Assembly (NCBI GenBank): GCA_014379815.1
Contig: JACMLA010000058.1
Location: 1-14,378 of the forward strand
Reading direction: 5' to 3'
Length of the DNA: 14,378 nt
Origin: Bryobacteraceae bacterium
Lineage (GTDB): Bacteria; Acidobacteriota; Terriglobia; Bryobacterales; Bryobacteraceae
Positions 7,689 through 14,378 of this stretch are shown here, piece after piece. Made by a program: the position numbers and the translations under genes. Every line of letters begins with the position of its first letter. The first letter of the stretch is position 1. A model generated the notes under the pieces. It did no database searches. It was given only the letters and a program-made list of their open reading frames with translations, and was not told where the DNA came from.

Positions 7689-9493
7689 TGACGCATCACC
7701 TCCCGTTTCTGCCGTGTTGTGGCTATTAGCTGCGTGAAGCTATTCATCGAAGCATACATCGCAAAAAAGCGTTCGAGTACGCTCGCAAACAAGTAAATGC
7801 CCCCACCTACAAACTGTTCTTCATCAAAGTCGATTTCAATTCGTTTACCCCTGACAAAAGAGACGCCATTTTCCGACACCAGCCGCGAAAAATGAGGACG
7901 GCTGTCGAGGCGGGCGATACCTTCAATCATCCGGTCAGTAAATGCGGAGTCGGTGAAATCGTACAAGCGCAGGATGTTCTGCAGCGCCTCTCGTCCCTCC
8001 TCCACCAGTGAAAGGTGATTCAGAGACAGGTGTGACACAAGATGCCACTGCGCCATCCCGCTCCGAGGTGGACGAAGAGGCGCTGTGGGCTTTCTAAGAG
8101 CTACGATTTTCTGGATTGGCGCGCTGCTCTCAATCTCAAAATCGCCATCGGCGTTCCCGAAGGGCAGCCGCGACGGAAGGCTGCGATTCGTGCAGGTCGT
8201 GCGTACCGTCACGTTGTCGGTATCAGGCTGACGGGTTCGCATGGACCGGTCTACCAGAGAGAGGTGGACGTCCGAGCCTTCATCTTCTGCGCGCGTGGAT
8301 TCCCGCCGGTGCGCAATCCAGAAAGTCGCTCCTTCCTGCTCTCGGCTATCGCTTCGAAATGAGTAAAACGGCCGGTACGTGATGATCTGCTGTGAGGCCT
8401 TATCGAGGCCGGACACGTGATCGACCGAGAAAATTTCCATCGCCACAGGCCTTCGAATATCGGGGATCACCTGGTACTCCGGCTTGCGCTGGTCCAATAG
8501 AATCGGCTCGGCGGTTTGGGGAAATAAGTTGATAATCGGACTACAATTCAAACGAAATGTTTCCAGATTAGTACCATTTTCCAGACGTTGACGCCGCTCC
8601 TCGGTCCCCGCTGTCGAGAACAGGAAAATCAGTTCGGCTGAATTTTTGAATCCAGCTTGCCATACTGGCTCTAAGCCAGTCACGTCCACGAAAAAGAATT
8701 TCTCCGGTATTGAAAAGTACTCCTGCAATAAGCGGTATCCCTGAAACGATCTTCGCGGGTACGGGATCATCGCCTCGTCTTCCTCGAAGCCAACCGGGCG
8801 CAGATGCGATGCAGGCAACGTCACAACCGGACCTCTTGCACCCGCGACGGGGTCACGCACAATAATGCGAGTTAGCCTTGCACCCAGCAACTCGTAGAGT
8901 GCATGCACTAGGCTGCTCTCCCCTGTCAGATGAAACCGGAGGTGGTCAATCCCAATTCTGGGCAAAGGCAGATCCGGAGCACTCGCGATTCGCAATCGGA
9001 GAGCAAACGAAGCGTCAGAAGCGGGGATAGCAGGCCTGATGCGATCCGGCGAAATCCACTCCGCTCCAGTCACAGAAACGGGCCAGATCGTCGTGTCGTA
9101 GCAGGTACGGAACTTGCACGGTATGCCGGCAACGGGGCGGGAATACAGCAGGCTGTTCCGGGGAATCGGCAGACCCGTGGTTAGCCGGCCCTGACCAGTG
9201 TTGAGCTGAAACTCAACTATGGACATCGACGGCAGCGGACGGACAAAATGCGGATACAGGATATCTAATAAAGCCTCTGTAATTTCTGGAAATTCATCGT
9301 CAATTTTCAGGTGAACACGCGCGGCGAGGAACGCAAAACCTTCCAGCAATCGTTCCACGTGCGGATCGTCACATTTCGACGGCTCGAGACTGAGGCGGGA
9401 TGCGATCTTCGGGTATTTCTGCCCGAACTGAGCACCCATCTGGCGCAGATACGTCAGCTCGCGCTCGTAGTACAGGAGAAGCTCATCCCGCAT
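7652..9493 (-). CDS. tssF: T6SS baseplate protein TssF (ImpG/VasA family)
   Basis: With the ATG at 9493 the product is 613 residues, the normal TssF size. The N-terminus MRDELLLYYERELTYLRQMG, then YPKIASRL (27-34), DPHVERLLEGFAFLAARV (43-60) and EALLDILYPHFVRPLPSM (73-90) are the family hallmark. The open frame extends to a TTG at 9520 (nine more residues), but family members begin at the MRDELL methionine, so I chose 9493. Its Shine-Dalgarno is weak (GGGG). TssF is the major wedge protein of the cytoplasmic baseplate and pairs with TssG and TssK. The gene overlaps tssE by 11 bases and tssG by 37 bases, consistent with coupled translation of the three baseplate genes. Confidence 0.95.
   Translation of the reverse strand: MRDELLLYYERELTYLRQMGAQFGQKYPKIASRLSLEPSKCDDPHVERLLEGFAFLAARVHLKIDDEFPEITEALLDILYPHFVRPLPSMSIVEFQLNTGQGRLTTGLPIPRNSLLYSRPVAGIPCKFRTCYDTTIWPVSVTGAEWISPDRIRPAIPASDASFALRLRIASAPDLPLPRIGIDHLRFHLTGESSLVHALYELLGARLTRIIVRDPVAGARGPVVTLPASHLRPVGFEEDEAMIPYPRRSFQGYRLLQEYFSIPEKFFFVDVTGLEPVWQAGFKNSAELIFLFSTAGTEERRQRLENGTNLETFRLNCSPIINLFPQTAEPILLDQRKPEYQVIPDIRRPVAMEIFSVDHVSGLDKASQQIITYRPFYSFRSDSREQEGATFWIAHRRESTRAEDEGSDVHLSLVDRSMRTRQPDTDNVTVRTTCTNRSLPSRLPFGNADGDFEIESSAPIQKIVALRKPTAPLRPPRSGMAQWHLVSHLSLNHLSLVEEGREALQNILRLYDFTDSAFTDRMIEGIARLDSRPHFSRLVSENGVSFVRGKRIEIDFDEEQFVGGGIYLFASVLERFFAMYASMNSFTQLIATTRQKREVMRQWPPRAGSRILV
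7695..7704 (-). promoter_or_regulatory. Near-consensus Shine-Dalgarno for tssG, inside tssF
   Basis: The minus strand reads GGGAGGTGAT, of which GGAGGTGAT is a nine-base match to the 16S rRNA anti-SD complement. It is 6 bases before the tssG ATG, and it lies within the last codons of tssF. Confidence 0.85.
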
Positions 9494-9974
9494 GTTCGAC
9501 CCCATACTGTCCGCTCGCAAGTTCTAGCACCGTGTCGAAGGAAACGTGCTCGGGAGCAGGGTCCATTAAGAGAAGACCTTCGATACGGAGCCTCAAAGTG
9601 CGGGAGTTCTTGCCTGGCAAGCTTAAATCGATCATTCGGAGATTCGCGATCCGGGGTTCGTAGGTTCGAATCGCGGTTTGTATGGACTTCAGCAGCTTCG
9701 CCTGATCTTTGGGGGACGCGATACTGAACGCGGTGAAGTCCTGCAGACCGAAGGCGTACACGGAGCGTCCTACCTCGCGTAAGCTTTCATGGGGCGGCTC
9801 GGCGATACGGCGGGTATTCAGAATCCATTCCAGATCCCGGCGAACGGAATCCTTCAGCTGTCGAACGGACTGAGATCTGGAACCCGGGGCTTCGCTCCTG
9901 ACCTGTGGATCGCGATCGATCAGCCGGTCGAGAACCGACAGCGTGACTTCGGACTCCACAGACGGCCTCGCCAT
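9483..9974 (-). CDS. tssE: T6SS baseplate protein TssE (gp25-like)
   Basis: This 163-residue protein carries the gp25/GPW signature. SVLDRLIDRDP lies near the start (13-23), SVRRDLEWILNTRR at 43-56, SVYAFGLQDF at 71-80 and YEPRIANL at 105-112; the EPR motif is the conserved core that seeds the first sheath ring in phage gp25 and TssE. The C-terminus ends in a beta strand (VLELASGQYGV), as usual. The ATG start is 2 bases after the tssA stop. No good Shine-Dalgarno is visible, so re-initiation from tssA is likely. It lies between tssA and tssF; in P. aeruginosa H1 it follows tagJ directly. Confidence 0.94.
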   Translation of the reverse strand: MARPSVESEVTLSVLDRLIDRDPQVRSEAPGSRSQSVRQLKDSVRRDLEWILNTRRIAEPPHESLREVGRSVYAFGLQDFTAFSIASPKDQAKLLKSIQTAIRTYEPRIANLRMIDLSLPGKNSRTLRLRIEGLLLMDPAPEHVSFDTVLELASGQYGVEHAG

Positions 9975-9976
9975 CT

Positions 9977-11812
9977 TTAGACCGTTAGAGCCTGGACAGG
10001 ATCGAGCCGGCAGATACGTTCAAACATCGTCTGCTTGATCTTGGCATCAGCCTGGATTTTCTTGCTGGACTGAAGCAGAAAGGCAAGAGCTCCGGCGATC
10101 AGTTCGCGATCTTCCCAGTCTTCCAGCTTGTGGGTGTCTACGGCGGCAGCGAGGTCGTCCAGCAGTGGCTGCGCGATCGTATCCTTGCCTGCGGCGATGC
10201 AGATCTGCGCAAGCTGCAGCTTGCGTAAGAATCGTCCCCTTCCACTCCGCTGGCGATCGATCTCCTTGTTCAGGATCTCGAGAGCTTTCTGGTGTTGACC
10301 GAGACGCACTGCCTCTTTGGCGAGGACGTGTGGATCGACGTACTTAGCTTCCCAACCCTTGTGACCCGAGTCTTCATTGACTGGCAAACGAGCTAACGTT
10401 GGCTCAGGGTGACCAACACCGGGTTCGGCCAGAATGTCTCGAAGCCACTCCTGCGTTTTGGCATTGGCTACCGGAGAATCGTCGGTCAGCGTTGACTCGA
10501 GGAGATCTGGCAAGTCAGTTAGCAACGCTCGCAGTTCAGATCGGATGGAGACGGCGATCGTATCGTAATCCGAACCCAGTGCCGCGCACGCATTTACGAC
10601 GAACCTCTGCAGATCCAGCCAGGCGCGACCGTATGGAAGAGACATCAAGGTCTCAGCCGCCTCTAACAGTTCTTTCCATCGTTGATGAAGAGCGAGCGAC
10701 TTTATCTGCTGTCGAAACTCGGTCGGCGGAGCCTCCAGTATGCCGGGATCCCGCGAAGACCGCAATTCACCCCAACGGAGTCCTCGTAACATGAGATACG
10801 GTGCTGCGCTGAATGGCTCGTGTGCACGCAGGAAAGCTGCGGCTGCAGCAACGGAAGCAGTCGCTTGTTGTCGGTCTGATAGTTCGGCAGTCTGTAAGGG
10901 GACCGCTACAGCGGATCTCGATGTGCCAGGTTCCGGCAGGTGCGCCAACGCGGGAGCAGCCGCTGCACCGCTTGAGCCCACGGCAATCCCAACTGGCGGC
11001 TCTTCTACCGGGAGCTTCGCGGGTTCCGGAGCTTTCTCCGGATCTGGATCGGTTTCCCGCTTTTTCTGTAAGAATCCGTGATTGGTGTGCCGGACTTCCT
11101 GCAAAGCGGTTTGCAGCTTTTGAAGAGACGGTGCCTGACTTCCAAATTTTTCCTGGCAGACCTGCTCAAGTCCTGCAAGCGCGACAAGGCAAAGGTCAAG
11201 GCTTTGTTCCGAGTCAAAGACAGCAGACTTGGGCGTTTCTGCGACAGCTTTGTCGATTATCTCCGGCGCGATCTTGCCCTCTTTCAGAGCACTTTCACGG
11301 GAGGACTTCTGTTCCTTCGATTTTGCCTGATCCTCGGGTATGATCGAACGCGAGTCCTTGTACACCAGATAGCTGTAGCCGTCATGCAACAAGGGAACAT
11401 TCTTCACGGGGACTACGAGTTTGGAGCCCAACCAGTCAAGCAGCAAGGACCTGGATTCCGCGTCGTCCTCTTCAAGTTCTGGATACAAGCCGTCCCAGAA
11501 TTGCTCGAGCATGTCTTTGCAACAGGTCAATGACTCCGCGAATCCGAGGAATCCGTGGCGTGCCAGCATCGAATCCGCAAGCCAGACCATAAGCTGGAGA
11601 TCCTTGCTTTGCGTCGCGATTGCTTCCTGCGCAAACCTCGCTGCTGCGCTATGGTCAGCAAGTTTTCGCTCGCGTTGCCAAGCTCCTTGATTCAGCTGAT
11701 CGTCTTCGCGACGGGCCTCACGAATTTTCTCGTAAACCGGAGCGTATCGAATATCGGTACCAGCTGGATTTTGGCCGGGTATAGGGGAAAGTATGTCGTT
11801 ACGAAGCAGCAT
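9977..11812 (-). CDS. tssA: T6SS tail-assembly protein TssA, long VasJ/ImpA type
   Basis: This 611-residue protein begins with the ImpA N-terminal signature ILSPIPGQNPAG, followed by YAPVYEKIREARREDD (23-38) and WLADSMLARHGFLGFAESL (77-95). A charged Pro/Ala-rich linker (about 252-318) separates it from the VasJ-like C-terminal half, with AHEPFSAAPYLMLRGLRWGEL (330-350), a helical region with YDTIAVSIRSELRALLTDLPDL, and a helical end finishing in MFERICRLDPVQAL (596-609). TssA is recruited to the baseplate, then stays at the distal end of the growing tail to add Hcp and sheath subunits. At 611 residues it is longer than P. aeruginosa TssA1 and about as long as, or longer than, the enteroaggregative E. 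coli type. The ATG start overlaps the end of tagJ by 14 bases. No strong Shine-Dalgarno is seen. Confidence 0.92.
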   Translation of the reverse strand: MLLRNDILSPIPGQNPAGTDIRYAPVYEKIREARREDDQLNQGAWQRERKLADHSAAARFAQEAIATQSKDLQLMVWLADSMLARHGFLGFAESLTCCKDMLEQFWDGLYPELEEDDAESRSLLLDWLGSKLVVPVKNVPLLHDGYSYLVYKDSRSIIPEDQAKSKEQKSSRESALKEGKIAPEIIDKAVAETPKSAVFDSEQSLDLCLVALAGLEQVCQEKFGSQAPSLQKLQTALQEVRHTNHGFLQKKRETDPDPEKAPEPAKLPVEEPPVGIAVGSSGAAAAPALAHLPEPGTSRSAVAVPLQTAELSDRQQATASVAAAAAFLRAHEPFSAAPYLMLRGLRWGELRSSRDPGILEAPPTEFRQQIKSLALHQRWKELLEAAETLMSLPYGRAWLDLQRFVVNACAALGSDYDTIAVSIRSELRALLTDLPDLLESTLTDDSPVANAKTQEWLRDILAEPGVGHPEPTLARLPVNEDSGHKGWEAKYVDPHVLAKEAVRLGQHQKALEILNKEIDRQRSGRGRFLRKLQLAQICIAAGKDTIAQPLLDDLAAAVDTHKLEDWEDRELIAGALAFLLQSSKKIQADAKIKQTMFERICRLDPVQALTV

Positions 11813-12524
11813 TGAACGAAGCGGCTGCGGGATCTATTGTGATCGAACGCACTTGTAATAAGGGCATTTCCGCGCCATCGACAAGGAAGATTTTCTGCCC
11901 AACTGGAAACTCAGCACCCTGATCGTCTGCTACCCAGGACGTGCCCCGACCAAGCCAGAGCATTTCCTGATCCGATTTCCACGAGAACGGATAGACTACC
12001 GGAATCAGAACTTCGCCCATGTCCGCGCCTTCAAAACTCGGTCCGGTCTGCACCAGCGCTGGGGTCCACAAAGTATCGCGAAGTCTTTTCGGCTCCTGAA
12101 GCTGGATGGAAGCAATGTGTTCAAAGGGAACCCACACATACGAACCTGCGACAAACACCTCGAGGCGAGCACCAATCGTCTGGTCGGCATCGGAGATGGA
12201 AGTAAAGGGCTTGCCGTTCAGGGTCCCGGTCAGCTCAGACCGGCACAGGTCCCGAGGGTAAGTTTCTGAGCGAAACAAATCATGCCGGGTCTTTTCTGCA
12301 TGTAGCGCGGAATAGTACAGGACAGCACCAAGTTCGGTCTCTTTATTATCCCGGGCCAATACCGCCAATTGCTTTTCCGCACGGTCGTATTGGCCCGAGA
12401 AACACAGAAGCTCGAACAAGAAAGTACGTCTCTGAACGTCAGTTGGATTATCGCGAAGCTGCGCACTTAGCGCAGCTATCGTATCGCCAACTTTGCCGTT
12501 CTCGAGGAGACGCGCTTCAGTCAT
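11799..12524 (-). CDS. tagJ: TagJ/ImpE T6SS accessory protein (SciE/HsiE1 family)
   Basis: This 241-residue protein matches ImpE. The N-terminal helical half (about 1-95) looks TPR-like (ALSAQLRDNPTDVQRRTFLFELLCFSGQYDRAEKQL, here given by its boundaries 18-53). The C-terminal half carries ARLEVFVAGSYVWVPFEHI (119-137), PPKRLRD-like EPKRLRDTLWTPA (144-156), GEVLIPVVYPFSW (170-182) and WLGRGTSWV (190-198). HsiE1 of P. aeruginosa binds the N-terminal helix of the sheath protein TssB, and the TagJ family marks one evolutionary class of T6SS. The gene begins 6 bases after hcp and overlaps tssA by 14 bases. The ATG lacks a clear Shine-Dalgarno, so translation is probably coupled to hcp. Confidence 0.93.
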   Translation of the reverse strand: MTEARLLENGKVGDTIAALSAQLRDNPTDVQRRTFLFELLCFSGQYDRAEKQLAVLARDNKETELGAVLYYSALHAEKTRHDLFRSETYPRDLCRSELTGTLNGKPFTSISDADQTIGARLEVFVAGSYVWVPFEHIASIQLQEPKRLRDTLWTPALVQTGPSFEGADMGEVLIPVVYPFSWKSDQEMLWLGRGTSWVADDQGAEFPVGQKIFLVDGAEMPLLQVRSITIDPAAASFNAAS

Positions 12525-12530
12525 CCGCAG

Positions 12531-13037
12531 TTAGCCGAGGTTGCTGGCTGCCGCGAAAGTCGCAGTAAGGAGGCTGAGATCGTATCCTTTACGAGTCGCA
12601 GCATCCAGCTGTCCGTCGTCCTTCTCAGGCCGGTAGGCAATTTCAACGGCCTGGAATGCAAAGCTGACTGACTCGGTGGGATTTTCGTTCGAACCTGACA
12701 ACTGCAGGGAAGAAATCATCGCATCCTTGAGATAGATGCGGAAATAGTCCTCCTGTTTGTCGCCAACCGGTTTGTCGTATACCAGGTATACCTCTTTAAG
12801 AATGTCGCCCGACGCGCAATGGTCAGCCAACAAGGGAGAAGTCTTATCCAGCACCTTCATGATGGTGAGGTTCGAGAAGTCTGCGCGACCTGCCTTCGCT
12901 TCCTTGCCAGAAGCGCCGGCGCCGTAGGTCGATGTCTGGGAAACTCCAAAGCTGAATGAAAGAACGTCGATGTGCTTTTCCTTGCTTGTGCTAGGTCCAT
13001 CGATTCCTTCGATCTTCAAGTATGCATTTACAGCCAC
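12531..13037 (-). CDS. hcp: Hcp (TssD) inner-tube protein
   Basis: This 168-residue protein begins AVNAYLKIEGIDGPS and continues with HIDVLSFSFGVSQTSTYG (22-39), FSNLTIMKVLDKTSPLL (54-70), LKEVYLVYDKP (80-90) and FAFQAVEIAYRPE (127-138), the standard Hcp beta-barrel pattern. Hcp hexamers stack into the tube that is propelled out of the cell, and small effectors can travel in the lumen. The length is normal, so it is not a fused effector Hcp. The start is GTG at 13037, fixed by an AAGGAG 9 bases upstream; there is no nearby ATG in frame. It is separated from tssC by 37 bases, and the strong site suggests high translation, as expected for an abundant subunit. Confidence 0.96.
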   Translation of the reverse strand: MAVNAYLKIEGIDGPSTSKEKHIDVLSFSFGVSQTSTYGAGASGKEAKAGRADFSNLTIMKVLDKTSPLLADHCASGDILKEVYLVYDKPVGDKQEDYFRIYLKDAMISSLQLSGSNENPTESVSFAFQAVEIAYRPEKDDGQLDAATRKGYDLSLLTATFAAASNLG

Positions 13038-13046
13038 GGTATTTGA

Positions 13047-13052
13047 CTCCTT
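13047..13052 (-). promoter_or_regulatory. Ribosome binding site of hcp
   Basis: The minus strand reads AAGGAG followed by 9 bases and the GTG at 13037. It lies in the A-rich tssC-hcp spacer and decides the non-ATG start of hcp. Confidence 0.8.
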
Positions 13053-13074
13053 TTGTTAGAAACCGAGATTAGTT

Positions 13075-14378
13075 CTACTTGGCAGCCGCGGGAAGCTCCG
13101 CGACCAGCCGCAGCGAAACCGTAAGCTCGTCCAGCTGAAAGTGCGGACGAAGGAACGCAACAGCGCGATAGACTCCCGGTTTACCGGGTACATCGACTAC
13201 ATCCACGCGCGCTTCGCGGAGAGGACAGCGAGCCTTCATTTCCGGAGATGCAGTGTCATCCGGAATCACGTACCGTGTAATCCAGCGGTTGAGGAAAATC
13301 TCCGCATCGGTGCGCGACATAAAGCTGCCAATCTTGTCGCGCATCATCGCCTTCAGGTAATGGGCGAATCTGGACACCGCCATAATGTAGGGGATCTGTG
13401 TGGATAACCGCGCGTTTGCATTCGCGGAATCAGTATCGTACAACTTCGGTTTCTGCGCAGACTGGGCACTGAAGAACGCAGCGTAGTCGGTATCTTTGCA
13501 GTGGACGAGAGGAATGAAGCCGAGATCCGCGAGTTCTTTTTCACGACGATCGGTAATCGGCAATTCCGTGGGGCACTTCATAATCAATTCGCCCGCATCG
13601 GTCCGGAAATTGTGCGTCGGTAATCCTGTCACAAGTCCGCCGCCTTCCACACCACGCATAGCAACGCTCATACCAAAGCGCGAGAAGGAATTCGTCATGC
13701 GCGAAGCCATTGCGAATGCCGCGTTCATCCACAAGTAGCGGGAATGGTCGGAGCCGTCCACCTTTTCTTCAAAGGCAAAAGCTTCCACGGGCTTCGTATC
13801 TTTACCGTAAGGGAGACGACCAAGGACCCTCGGCAGGCACAGGCCAACATAGCGCGAATCGTCGGTCTGGCGAAAACTCTTCCACTTGGCGTACTCGGTC
13901 GTGTCAAAAACCTTTGCGAGGTCGCGGGGTGCGTCCAGGGAAGTCCAGCTTGGCAGATTCAACAAGTCCGGAGCCGCCGCGCTCAAAAAAGGAGCATGAG
14001 CAGACGCAGCTACGTTAGAAATCTTCTCCAGCAGTTCGGTATCTTCCGGATGCTTGCCGAACTCGTAGTCCCCAACAAGCGCTCCAAACGGAGCTCCACC
14101 ATAAACACCGAACTCTTCTTCGTAGACTTTCTTAAACAGTGCGCTCTGATCGAATTCGGGCGCCCTCTGCAGATCCTTGAGGAGTTCCTTTTTGCTGGTA
14201 TTGAGGAGACGGATCTTGAGCATCGTTCCCGTTTCGCTCTGATCCATCAGATACTTCACGCCACGCCAGGTGGACTCCAGCTTTTGAAACGACGGATGGT
14301 GGATGATTTCGCTCAATTGGAGCGAAATCAGGTGATCGATTTGCGCGATACGCGCGTTGATCATCACCTCCGCATCCC
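13075..14378 (-). CDS. tssC: T6SS sheath large subunit TssC (VipB/ImpD family), N-terminus outside window
   Basis: The frame is open to the right edge, giving 433 visible residues. Family members are about 490-500 long, so roughly the first 60 residues are missing. Landmarks counted from the GTG at 14367: [20 protein letters not shown] (3-22), [19 protein letters not shown] (23-41), [16 protein letters not shown] (88-103), then [10 protein letters not shown], the [11 protein letters not shown] segment and [22 protein letters not shown]. The C-terminal [22 protein letters not shown] and RSEDAE-like [15 protein letters not shown] segments are also typical. TssC pairs with TssB to build the contractile sheath; tssB is expected immediately beyond the edge. 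The missing N-terminal part includes the helix that ClpV grips in some T6SS classes, so that property cannot be read here. Confidence 0.96.
   Translation of the reverse strand, partial: DAEVMINARIAQIDHLISLQLSEIIHHPSFQKLESTWRGVKYLMDQSETGTMLKIRLLNTSKKELLKDLQRAPEFDQSALFKKVYEEEFGVYGGAPFGALVGDYEFGKHPEDTELLEKISNVAASAHAPFLSAAAPDLLNLPSWTSLDAPRDLAKVFDTTEYAKWKSFRQTDDSRYVGLCLPRVLGRLPYGKDTKPVEAFAFEEKVDGSDHSRYLWMNAAFAMASRMTNSFSRFGMSVAMRGVEGGGLVTGLPTHNFRTDAGELIMKCPTELPITDRREKELADLGFIPLVHCKDTDYAAFFSAQSAQKPKLYDTDSANANARLSTQIPYIMAVSRFAHYLKAMMRDKIGSFMSRTDAEIFLNRWITRYVIPDDTASPEMKARCPLREARVDVVDVPGKPGVYRAVAFLRPHFQLDELTVSLRLVAELPAAAK

Noticed and set aside
9494..9520. TTG at 9520 as the start of tssF
   Set aside because: It adds nine residues not typical of TssF; the family begins at the MRDELL methionine (9493).
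14364..14378. GGAGGTGAT directly before an ATG at the right edge, as a possible tssC start
   Set aside because: The spacing to the ATG is only about two bases, the frame stays open to the edge, and TssC would lack about 60 residues conserved in the family. It is internal coding sequence.
1..14378. tRNA, rRNA, CRISPR array, insertion sequence or toxin-immunity pair
   Set aside because: The window is almost fully covered by T6SS coding sequence; I saw no clover-leaf, array of direct repeats, transposase or terminal inverted repeats.

Overview
This window is most of a type VI secretion system (T6SS) locus. Seen directly: nine T6SS genes on the minus strand, packed head to tail, and two genes on the plus strand that run into the end of the minus-strand array. 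In its direction of transcription the array reads tssC (cut by the right edge), hcp, tagJ/impE, tssA, tssE, tssF, tssG, tssH/clpV, vgrG. The two plus-strand genes are the tail of a protein built from PEGA/carboxypeptidase-regulatory-like beta-sandwich repeats (cut by the left edge) and a small DUF4280 PAAR-like protein. PAAR-like and VgrG are convergent, with only 11 bases between their stop codons.

Organism. The tight packing, Shine-Dalgarno sites and GTG/TTG starts show a bacterium. Base composition looks moderately GC-rich by eye. PEGA-type proteins beside a complete, TagJ-containing T6SS would fit an Acidobacteriota or Myxococcota-like soil bacterium, with Acidobacteriota my first guess. 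This is inference and weak, because nothing in the window is taxon-specific.

How the genes work together (established for the families). TssC (with TssB, expected off the right edge) forms the contractile sheath around the Hcp tube. TssE, TssF and TssG are baseplate proteins. TssA caps and helps polymerise the tail. TagJ is a sheath-associated accessory protein. ClpV recycles the contracted sheath. VgrG plus the PAAR-like protein make the spike tip. The membrane complex (TssJ/L/M), TssK and TssB are not in the window. The gene order matches the Pseudomonas aeruginosa H1-T6SS order, except that tssA is inserted between tagJ and tssE.

The machinery is canonical and I did not find a clearly new system. 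The parts most worth a second look are the C-terminal extension of VgrG (Ala/Pro linker plus a small transthyretin-like domain), an exact 8-residue repeat in the VgrG needle, the PEGA-repeat protein next to the spike-tip gene, an unusually long TssA beside tagJ, and the tssF/tssG overlap with a near-perfect Shine-Dalgarno inside tssF. No recognisable toxin or immunity gene is present. There is no gene-free stretch above 60 bases, and no RNA gene, mobile element or CRISPR array.
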